64,000 nucleotides of DNA. Origin: Martinezella dioscoreae. GTDB taxonomy: Bacteria > Pseudomonadota > Alphaproteobacteria > Rhizobiales > Rhizobiaceae. The DNA lies in assembly GCF_009176305.1 (NCBI RefSeq), contig NZ_BLAJ01000004.1, forward strand, positions 1-64,000. Direction: 5' to 3'. The position numbers were made by a program, and so were the translations under genes. Every line of letters starts with the position of its first letter. Positions within the stretch are counted from its first letter, which is position 1. The notes under the pieces are model-generated. The model was not told the origin of the DNA. It saw nothing but the letters and a program-made list of their open reading frames with translations, and did no database searches. Shown here piece by piece: positions 56,275 to 64,000 of this stretch.

Positions 56275-57453
56275 TCAGTGGCGCAGGCCGGCTTGTTTCA
56301 TCAGCGGCAGGACATCGCTGCCGAAGAATTCGAGATCGTCGCGGAAATCGAAGAAGCTGAGCTGCAGGCCGTCGATCCCGGCCGCCCTCAGCTTGACGAA
56401 CTGGTCGACCACCTGCTCCGGCGAGCCGATGACACGGATGTTACCGCCGATGAAGCGATAGGGATCCTGTGCGTCGCGACCCTTCCAGGCATGGGCGTCG
56501 GAATCCAGCGACTGGAAGCCCTTACGGGAACGCTGGTCGGCATGGGCGACGATCCGGTCGGCGAGTTCCCATGCCTCCTTCTCGGTCGGACGGCAAATGA
56601 CCATCGGATTGAGCAGGGTGCGCACGTTGCGTCCGACATCGGCGGCGGCATTCTTCACCTTCTTGCTATGAGCCGGAAGGGAGGCGAGGGCACTGTCGAT
56701 GTCAGCACCGGTCGGGCTGGTGATGAAGACGATATCCGAGTAGCGCCCGGCAAAGGCGATACCGGCATCCGAGCCGGTGGCGTTGACGAGGATCGGCCGA
56801 CCGAAATTCGGTTTTGGTGTCACGTAGCCGCCACCGAGTTTCCAGCTGCTTTCACCTTCGAAGGAGTAGTTCTCGTCGTCGCTCCAAAGCCGCTGCACGA
56901 CCTCGAGAAATTCCGCCGCGAGCTCATAGCGCCTGTCATGCTCGATGCGCTGCCAGCCGAACATTTCGTGCTCGACGGCCCTGTGCCCGGTGACGACGTT
57001 GATGCCCCAGCGGCCGCCGGTGATGTGGTCGAGCGTGGCTCCGAACTTGGCAAGGTGCAGCGGATGCCATGGACCATAGAGAACATGCATTGTCGAGATG
57101 AGCATGATCTTCTTGGTGAGGCCTGCGAGCGCTGCGGTCGAAACGAAGCTGTCGAGTGCGTGACCGTCGAAGACACCGCCATAGCCACCCTTGGGAAGCC
57201 ATTGCGACAGGGCGAATACCAGATCGAAACCCAGTTCCTCCGCGCGCAGCGTCAGCGCCTTGTTGTAGTCGAAGCGCCAGTCGGTCGAGCGTTCGAGGGT
57301 CGACTGCGTCCAGCCGCCGGCCTGGATCGGCAGGAAGAGGCCGAGCAGAACGGGTTGTTTCAGTGCCTGTGACAGCGGGCTATCTGGAAAATCGGTAGGT
57401 GCTGCGAATTTCGGCAGGCCCACGATGGAACCGGGACGGTGCTGGATGGACAT
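56275..57453 (-). CDS. LLM-class flavin-dependent monooxygenase
   Basis: A 392-residue TIM-barrel flavin enzyme of the luciferase-like, RutA/SfnG/SsuD-related group. It has PVLLGLFLPIQAGGW, GFDLVFALSQW, the FMN-phosphate region VNATGSDAGIAFAGRYSDIVFI, and GGRWGINVVTGHRAVEHEMFG. It needs reduced FMN from a separate reductase, which I do not see here. AAGGAAACG sets the ATG at 57453 (MSIQHRPGS). It is the first enzyme gene after the binding protein and 11 bp from the desulfinase-like gene. A role in oxidising an organosulfur carbon-sulfur bond is inferred. Confidence 0.85.
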   Translation of the reverse strand: MSIQHRPGSIVGLPKFAAPTDFPDSPLSQALKQPVLLGLFLPIQAGGWTQSTLERSTDWRFDYNKALTLRAEELGFDLVFALSQWLPKGGYGGVFDGHALDSFVSTAALAGLTKKIMLISTMHVLYGPWHPLHLAKFGATLDHITGGRWGINVVTGHRAVEHEMFGWQRIEHDRRYELAAEFLEVVQRLWSDDENYSFEGESSWKLGGGYVTPKPNFGRPILVNATGSDAGIAFAGRYSDIVFITSPTGADIDSALASLPAHSKKVKNAAADVGRNVRTLLNPMVICRPTEKEAWELADRIVAHADQRSRKGFQSLDSDAHAWKGRDAQDPYRFIGGNIRVIGSPEQVVDQFVKLRAAGIDGLQLSFFDFRDDLEFFGSDVLPLMKQAGLRH

Positions 57454-57476
57454 GGCGTTTCCTTGCTTTCGGTGCT

Positions 57477-59081
57477 TCAGGCGGTTGCGATGTAGGCATG
57501 GGCAAGGCTGCCGGCGATGCCTTCGCCGCCGAGCGTGTGGTCGGCGATACGCTTGTTGTAGATGGTCAGTTCCGGCTGGCTGACGATGTCGAGAGCAGGC
57601 AGATCCTCGACGAGGATCTTCTGGATCTCGCGCCATTGCTCGACCCGCTTCTGGGGATCGACCTCGATGGCGGCGGCCTCGAGAAGGGCGTCGACCTTGG
57701 GGTTGCTGTAAGCCGAGCCATTGGAGAAGGGCACGCCCGGCTTGAAGTTCTTGCTCCAGTAAAGCCGCTGCACGCCGACCGTCGGGTCGAAGAGATTGCT
57801 CATTCCCTCATAGGCGAAATCGAAATCGCGATCGGTGTAGATGCGCTTGGCGTAGGTCGCGAAATCCTGGCTGCGCACCGTCACCTCGACGCCGACCTTC
57901 GCGAGTGCCTGGCGGATATATTCCGAGCCACGGCTGTAGGGTTCGCCGCTCGGCACATAGTCAAGATTGAGGCGCAGGCGCACACCGTCCGAACCGCGCG
58001 GATGGCCGGCCTCGTCGAGCAGCTTCTCCGCCGCGGCAAGGTCGATCGGATAGGTCTTGAGATCGGCGACAAACCATTTCGCCAGATTGGGATTGATCGG
58101 GCCGGGGATCGGTTCGCCATAGCCGTAGTTGATGGTGTTGCGGATCACCTTTCGGTCGATGACATGCGCGAAGGCCCGCCGGACGCGGATATCCTTGAAA
58201 ACCGGCCTTTCCAGGTTGAATTCGATACGACTGACGCCGTTGGAATATTGATAACCCCTTGTTTCGAAGGCGAGGCTCGCCACGTCCTTGAGGCGATCGA
58301 GATCGCTCAAGGGGACGGGCGTCGATGGCGCCAGATCGATCTCGCCTGTTTCGATCGCGATCGAGCGCGCGGCGGCGTCGGGAATGAAGCGGACAATCAG
58401 CTGGTCGAGATAGGGACGCGGCTGATCCCAGTAGTCGGGATTGCGCTCGTAGACGATATGGCTGCCGCGCACCCACTCCTTGAACTTGAAGGGGCCCGTG
58501 CCGACTGGCGCCAGATTGACGGGATTTTCGGCGGCCTTCGTGCCTTCATAGAGATGGCGGGGAACGATTGGCGATTCCGATGCGGCGAGCGCGGTAATCA
58601 GATAGGGAGCCGGTTTGGACAGGACCAGGATCGCGGTCAAGGGATCGGGTGTTTCGATGTCGAGGAGGTTCAGAAAGGTGTTGCGTCCGCGCGGGTGGAC
58701 ATCCTTGAGCGTCCTGATCGAGAAGACCACGTCATCGGCGGTAAAAGGCTTGCCGTCGTGCCATTTGACTCCATCGCGCAGCTTGAAGGTGTAGCGTAGC
58801 CCATCATCGCTGATGGACCATTGCTTGGCCAGCAGCGGCTGTGGGTTAAGATCGAAATCATAGGTCAGCAGCCCCTCTGTTACCTTCGGGGAGACATAAA
58901 CCGAGTTGAAGGCCGTATGGGCGATCGTCGTCAGGACCGGCGGCTCGGCCGAAAGCAGAAGCGTCGCGGTGCCGCCACGTGACGGAGCCGCATGGACGGC
59001 TGTTCCCGTTACGGCGATCGCACCGAGCGCTGCCGACGAGAGCAGGAAACTCCGGCGTGTAATCGTGGAAAGTCTGGTCAT
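57477..59081 (-). CDS. Dipeptide-type ABC transporter substrate-binding protein, Tat-exported
   Basis: A 534-residue SBP_bac_5-type protein with twin-arginine signal STITRRSFLLSSAALGAIAV. The mature part has GGTATLLLSAEPPVLTTI, RYTFKLRDGVKWHDGKPFTADDVVFSI and FKEWVRGSHIVYERNPDYWD. GAGGCAAC sets the ATG at 59081. It is the first gene of the minus-strand sulfur operon and is divergent from the permease-ATPase genes, so it is likely their main binding partner, with the protein at 52423 as a second one. Confidence 0.88.
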   Translation of the reverse strand: MTRLSTITRRSFLLSSAALGAIAVTGTAVHAAPSRGGTATLLLSAEPPVLTTIAHTAFNSVYVSPKVTEGLLTYDFDLNPQPLLAKQWSISDDGLRYTFKLRDGVKWHDGKPFTADDVVFSIRTLKDVHPRGRNTFLNLLDIETPDPLTAILVLSKPAPYLITALAASESPIVPRHLYEGTKAAENPVNLAPVGTGPFKFKEWVRGSHIVYERNPDYWDQPRPYLDQLIVRFIPDAAARSIAIETGEIDLAPSTPVPLSDLDRLKDVASLAFETRGYQYSNGVSRIEFNLERPVFKDIRVRRAFAHVIDRKVIRNTINYGYGEPIPGPINPNLAKWFVADLKTYPIDLAAAEKLLDEAGHPRGSDGVRLRLNLDYVPSGEPYSRGSEYIRQALAKVGVEVTVRSQDFATYAKRIYTDRDFDFAYEGMSNLFDPTVGVQRLYWSKNFKPGVPFSNGSAYSNPKVDALLEAAAIEVDPQKRVEQWREIQKILVEDLPALDIVSQPELTIYNKRIADHTLGGEGIAGSLAHAYIATA

Positions 59082-59290
59082 CTGAAGTTGCCTCACCCGT
59101 CTAAACTCGTGTTGCCGTGTCTGAACTGCCGTTGGTTTTATGTTCTCGAAGGGAGCCGTTCTCGTAGGTTGCTTTATTGCCTCGTGCTCACTTCTTGGGA
59201 AAATTGATGCGTAAATTTTATCTTTCTGCAAAGATTTTCTAATTTACCTCATTGATCTGACAAATTTCGGAAATATCTACCAATAACGAT

Positions 59291-59323
59291 TTGACAAAAC
59301 CTACAGATTTAGTCAACTACTAT
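59291..59323 (+). promoter_or_regulatory. Candidate promoter of the Dpp-type permease operon
   Basis: The 288-bp gap between the divergent genes is markedly AT-rich. It contains a perfect TTGACA (59291-59296) and an AT-rich segment with TACTAT at 59318-59323. The spacer to that segment is 21 bp, longer than usual, so the -10 is uncertain. Confidence 0.35.
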
Positions 59324-59369
59324 TGCGATGCAGCGCTCGGAATTTCGGTGGCGCTGCCGAGGAGTTTCG

Positions 59370-60359
59370 ATGTCGGCTTACATGCGGATAGGAAGAACGC
59401 TACGTCGGACGGCCACGCAGGCGGTGCCGACGATACTTGGCATCGTCATCCTGAATTTCTTCCTGCTTAAGCTGGCGCCCGGCGATGCGGCTGATGTCAT
59501 GGCGGCCGAAGCCGGGTCGGCAACGGTCGAGACGATGGCGGCGCTGCGTGAGCGCTTCGGCCTGGACAATCCGATCCTCGTGCAGCTCGCGAACTATTTG
59601 AACAATCTCGCGCATTTCAGCCTCGGCTTTTCGCCGCGCTACGGCATGCCTGTCGCCGATCTGATCGGCCAGCGATTGCCTGGTACCCTGACGCTGATGG
59701 TGGCCGCGCTCGCCGCCGCGATCGCGATCGGTCTGATCCTCGGATCGCTGATGGCAACATTTGCCGGGCGGCTGCCGGATCGGTTGATCTCGATCATCTC
59801 CCTCCTCTTCTATTCGATTCCGGGTTTCTGGATCGGGCTGATGTTGATCCTGCTGTTTTCCGTCAAGCTCGGATGGCTGCCGAGCGGCGGCGACAGCACC
59901 ATCGGTTCACGGCTCACCGGCCTGCCGGCGCTGCTTGACCGGGCGCGCTACATGGTGCTGCCGGCCATATCGCTCGCCCTCTTCTACCTGGCGATCTATG
60001 CACGGTTGACACGCGCCGCCATGCTGGAGGTCAAGTCACAGGATTTCGTTCGCACCGCGCGGGCGAAGGGCGTCTCGCCCTTCATGTTGACAACCCGACA
60101 CGTGCTGCGCAACGCGCTGATCCCGATCACGACCATGGCCGGGATGCATTTCGGCGGCATGCTCGGCGGCGCCGTCGTCGTCGAGACGGTCTACAGCTGG
60201 CCCGGCCTTGGACGGTTGGCTTTCGAGGCCGTCATGGCTCGCGACTTCAGCGTTCTGCTTGGCATCCTTTTGCTCTCGTCACTTCTCGTCATCATCGCCA
60301 ACGCTGCCGTGGATCTTCTACAAGCCTGGCTCGACCCGCGGATCGGAGCAAGCCGATGA
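59370..60359 (+). CDS. ABC transporter permease, DppB type
   Basis: A 329-residue permease with six membrane helices: N-terminal ILGIVILNFFLLKLAPGDAADVM, and the coupling loop VLEVKSQDFVRTARAKGVSPFMLTTRHVLRNALIP (given here in part). GAGGAGTTTCG sets the ATG at 59370 (MSAYMRIGRT). Its stop overlaps the next permease start (ATGA). Confidence 0.91.
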   Translation: MSAYMRIGRTLRRTATQAVPTILGIVILNFFLLKLAPGDAADVMAAEAGSATVETMAALRERFGLDNPILVQLANYLNNLAHFSLGFSPRYGMPVADLIGQRLPGTLTLMVAALAAAIAIGLILGSLMATFAGRLPDRLISIISLLFYSIPGFWIGLMLILLFSVKLGWLPSGGDSTIGSRLTGLPALLDRARYMVLPAISLALFYLAIYARLTRAAMLEVKSQDFVRTARAKGVSPFMLTTRHVLRNALIPITTMAGMHFGGMLGGAVVVETVYSWPGLGRLAFEAVMARDFSVLLGILLLSSLLVIIANAAVDLLQAWLDPRIGASR

Positions 60360-61360
60360 AAGCGCAGGAACTCAAGATCTATGCGGACACGGCGCGTGAT
60401 TTCAGTGCCGAGGAGCCCGAAACAGCGGCAAAGGCCGCGCCCGTTCCCGAACGCCGTTGGACCCACATCCATGCGCCCGATGCCCGCACGACGGCTGTTT
60501 CGGCCCCGCGCTGGCAAGGGCGTCGGCGTGAGCTCAGGATCTTTCTTTCCAACCCCAACGCGCTCTTCGGCATCGCTGTCCTGGCGGCAATCGTGTTTGC
60601 GGCCCTGCTTGCGCCGATCCTCTATCCTGGTGATCCCCTGGAGATGGTGGCGCGACCCTTCCTTTGGCCGGGCCAAAATCCGGTCTATCCGTTGGGAACG
60701 GATTCCATGGGGCGTGACGTGCTGGCGGGCATTCTTCATGGTGCCCAGATTTCGCTGACCGTGGGCATCGCCGCGACCCTGCTCGGCCTGGGCGCCGGCG
60801 TGACGATCGGCGCGCTTGCCGGCTACTTCGGTGGCGTCGTCGATGACCTCCTCGTCAAGCTCATCGAGATTTTCCAGACCATGCCGAGTTTCGTCCTGCT
60901 TGTCGTGCTGGTTGCTATCGCACAGCCGACCACGACGACGGTGACGATCGCGATCGCGCTCGTCAGCTGGCCGACGGTCGCGCGCCTGACGCGCGCCGAG
61001 TTTCGCGGCGTAAAGGAGAAAGACTATGTTCTCGCCGCCCGCAGCCTCGGCTTCGGTCATGCCCGCATCATTTTTCGAGAAATCCTTCCGAATGCCTTGC
61101 CGCCGCTGATCGTCACATCATCCGTGATGGTGGCGAGCGCGATCCTGATGGAATCGGCGCTTTCCTTCATGGGGCTTGGCGATCCCAATCGTGTCTCCTG
61201 GGGCTCGATGATCGGCGCGGGGCGCGATGTCATCCGCACGGCCTGGTATCTCACCGCCTTGCCGGGCCTTGCCATTGTCTTCACGGTTCTATCGCTCAAT
61301 CTCATTGGCGATGGCCTGAACGATGCCCTTAATCCGCGTTTTTCGGAGGAGCGTCGATGA
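60356..61360 (+). CDS. ABC transporter permease, DppC type
   Basis: A 334-residue permease. A longer polar N-terminus (about 65 residues) precedes NPNALFGIAVLAAIVFAALLAP. PLGTDSMGRDVLAGILHGAQISL is the family hallmark and ARSLGFGHARIIFREILPN the coupling loop. It overlaps its neighbours at both ends by four bases, so B, C and D are translationally coupled. Confidence 0.91.
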   Translation: MKAQELKIYADTARDFSAEEPETAAKAAPVPERRWTHIHAPDARTTAVSAPRWQGRRRELRIFLSNPNALFGIAVLAAIVFAALLAPILYPGDPLEMVARPFLWPGQNPVYPLGTDSMGRDVLAGILHGAQISLTVGIAATLLGLGAGVTIGALAGYFGGVVDDLLVKLIEIFQTMPSFVLLVVLVAIAQPTTTTVTIAIALVSWPTVARLTRAEFRGVKEKDYVLAARSLGFGHARIIFREILPNALPPLIVTSSVMVASAILMESALSFMGLGDPNRVSWGSMIGAGRDVIRTAWYLTALPGLAIVFTVLSLNLIGDGLNDALNPRFSEERR

Positions 61361-62329
61361 CGGGACTTCTCGACGTTCGCGATTTCTCGGTGGGTTTCGG
61401 TAGCGCTCAGCCCGTCAAGGGCGTCAGTTTCACCGTGGCGGCCGGCGAAATGCTGGCTGTTGTCGGCGAGTCGGGCTCGGGCAAGTCGCTGACCGCGCTC
61501 GGCCTCATGGGGCTCCTGCCCCGGCACGCCAAGACGGCGGGCGAAATCCTGTTCAACGGCCGCGACCTCCTGAAATTGCGCGAACGGGAGATGCGGAGCA
61601 TTCGCGGGCACGACATCGCCATGATCTTCCAGGAGCCGATGACGTCGCTCAATCCCGTGCTGACGATCGGCGCCCAAATCGTCGAAGTCCTGCGCATCCA
61701 TGAAAAACTGAGTGGCAGGCAGGCGCGCCAGCGCGCGATCGACCTGCTGGATCTCGTGAGCATTCCAGAGGCGGCAAAACGTATCGACGACTATCCGCAC
61801 CAGCTTTCGGGCGGCATGCGTCAACGCGTCATGATCGCCATCGCGGTCGCCTGCAGTCCCCGGCTCCTGATCGCCGACGAGGCGACCACGGCGCTCGACG
61901 TCACGATCCAGGCACAGGTGCTGCAACTGCTCGATCGCCTGCGCGGTCAGCTCAACATGGCGGTCATCCTCATCACGCACGACCTCGGCATCGTCGCGCA
62001 ATGGGCCGACCGCGTCGTCGTGATGTATGCGGGGCGAAAGATCGAGCAGGGCCTGCCCGGTGCCTTGTTCGAGACGCCGTATCATCCCTATACGCAGGGG
62101 CTGCTCGCGGCCTCGCCGCGATTGAAGGCCGACTATCATTATCGCGATGGGCCATTGACGGAAATTCGCGGCTCGATCGTTTCGGCGACCGGCGAACAGG
62201 GCTGTTCCTTCCGACCGCGCTGTCCGGTGGCGCGAGCGGCCTGCGGGCAGTCCGTGCCGGCGCTCGTCGAGGTGTCGGCCAGCCGCGAGGTGGCCTGCCC
62301 CCATGTTCCAGGCCTTACGGAGAAAGCCC

Positions 62330-62352
<23 letters not shown>
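61357..62352 (+). CDS. ABC transporter ATPase, DppD type
   Basis: A 331-residue ATPase: Walker A GESGSGKS, Q-loop FQEPMTSLNP, signature LSGGMRQRVMIA, Walker B LLIADEATTALD and H-loop ITHDLGIV. The C-terminal oligopeptide-type extension has CSFRPRCPVARAAC, with Cys residues that bind an iron-sulfur or structural site in this family. The Walker B end ADEATTALD has Ala for the usual Pro, which is common in DppD. Confidence 0.92.
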
Positions 62353-63265
<913 letters not shown>

Positions 63266-63279
63266 AATGGAGAAATGAC

Positions 63280-64000
63280 ATGGTCGACTATCGCTATCTC
63301 GGGCGTAGCGCCCTGAAGGTATCGCCTCTCACCCTTGGGACGATGATGTTCGGAGGGCCGACGCCTGACGACGTCGCCTTCCGCATTATCGACAAGGCCC
63401 GTGACCAGGGCATCAATTTCATCGACACCGCCGATGTCTACCATGATGGCAAGTCGGAAGAGGTCGTCGGCCGCGGCATCAAGGCAAATCGCGATCATTG
63501 GGTGCTTGCGACGAAGTTCGTCAACTCGCACAAGAAGGGCCCCAATCTCGGCGGTCATTCGCGCAAATGGGTCATCGAGACGGTCGAAAATTCGCTGCGC
63601 CGTCTCAACACCGACTATATCGACATCCTTTATTTCCATCGCGCTGTCTTCGACGCGCCGTTGGAGGAGCCGGTGCGCGCGATCGCCGATCTCATCCGCG
63701 CGGGCAAGCTGCGCTACTTCGGCGTCTCGAATTTCCGCGGCTGGCGCATCGCCGAGATCTCGCATCTCGCCGATCAGCTCGGCATCGATCGCCCCGTTGC
63801 AAGCCAGCCGCTCTACAACATCGTCAACCGCACCGCCGAAGCCGAGCAGCTGCCGGCTGCCTATCATTACGGTCTAGGCGTCGTTTCCTACTCGCCGCTG
63901 GCGCGTGGCGTGCTGACGGGCAAGTATGAGCCGGGCAAGGAGCCCGCTGCTGATACCCGCGCCGGCCGCGGCGACAAGCGCATTCTTGAGACCGAATGGC
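63280..64000 (+). CDS. Aldo/keto reductase (partial, cut by the window end)
   Basis: At least 240 residues, open at the window end, so the stop is not seen. It shows the AKR active-site set: Asp and Tyr in NFIDTADVYHDG, Lys in VLATKFVNS, and His in ILYFHR. FGVSNFRGWRIAEI and GVVSYSPLARGVLTGKY are cofactor-barrel marks. GGAGAAATGAC sets the ATG at 63280 (MVDYRYLGRS). It is 14 bp after the DppF-type gene and probably in its operon. NADPH-dependent reduction of a carbonyl made during substrate breakdown is a guess. Confidence 0.9.
   Translation, partial: MVDYRYLGRSALKVSPLTLGTMMFGGPTPDDVAFRIIDKARDQGINFIDTADVYHDGKSEEVVGRGIKANRDHWVLATKFVNSHKKGPNLGGHSRKWVIETVENSLRRLNTDYIDILYFHRAVFDAPLEEPVRAIADLIRAGKLRYFGVSNFRGWRIAEISHLADQLGIDRPVASQPLYNIVNRTAEAEQLPAAYHYGLGVVSYSPLARGVLTGKYEPGKEPAADTRAGRGDKRILETEW

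Noticed and set aside
57399..58799. A 466-residue plus-strand open frame
   Set aside because: It is antisense to the Tat-exported binding protein and has the composition of a shadow frame.

Overview
The window looks like an alphaproteobacterial, most likely rhizobial (Rhizobium/Sinorhizobium-type) replicon. The GC-rich coding sequence, a DUF982 protein, FixK/FNR-type anaeroboxes, a TPC-type (P1B-5) metal ATPase and the general gene set all point that way. The species and replicon cannot be fixed from sequence alone. I saw no rRNA, tRNA, CRISPR array or intact insertion sequence.

Region 1 (about 1-45.4 kb) reads as a low-oxygen and stress-survival island. Its genes are cydDC; two CBS+BON proteins with an NRAMP-like carrier; a TPC-type P1B ATPase; two family-25 glycosyltransferases; two OmpR-type two-component systems; two three-BON proteins; three universal stress proteins; a class II c-type cytochrome with a cytochrome b561; a DUF982 protein; an ABC-exporter membrane domain without an ATPase, coupled to a 40-residue membrane peptide; a zinc alcohol dehydrogenase; an Mg-type P-ATPase; Hsp20; a metallo-beta-lactamase/beta-CASP protein; a HlyD/RbbA/ABC-2 export operon; an MgtC-like protein; an acetyl-CoA hydrolase/transferase; and the full arginine deiminase operon arcDABC. 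Eleven exact matches to TTGA[C/T]-N4-[A/G]TCAA lie in this part, nearly all 48-130 bp upstream of a start codon; about 0.24 would be expected by chance in 64 kb. Several weaker matches add to them. One FNR/FixK-class regulator probably switches the whole set on when oxygen falls: respiratory-complex assembly, ATP from arginine, metal balance, protein protection and envelope export.

Region 2 (about 45.4-52.1 kb) has a Nudix hydrolase, then an MFS efflux gene with an AraC regulator. Next is a run of four oxidoreductase genes (two SDRs and two NAD(P)-binding F420-reductase-like proteins) read away from a TetR gene. The intergenic gap holds three near-identical 13-bp palindromes. The last gene of the run carries a one-base frameshift.

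Region 3 (about 52.4-64 kb) is an organosulfur-type cluster. It has two Tat-exported, dipeptide-type ABC binding proteins, an LLM-class flavin monooxygenase, a DszB-like desulfinase and an acyl-CoA-dehydrogenase-like (DszC/SfnB-type) flavoprotein. A complete Dpp/Opp-type permease-ATPase set (BCDF) is read the other way, followed by an aldo/keto reductase cut by the window end. The likely job is uptake of a sulfur-containing compound and oxidative release of its sulfur.

Notable oddities are the density of anaeroboxes, a decayed arcC fragment far from the arc operon, an apparent frameshift in the Mg P-ATPase N-terminus, a two-member family of small unknown proteins sharing an IP[S/T]LGEVEG motif, and the tiny peptide/orphan ABC membrane-domain pair.
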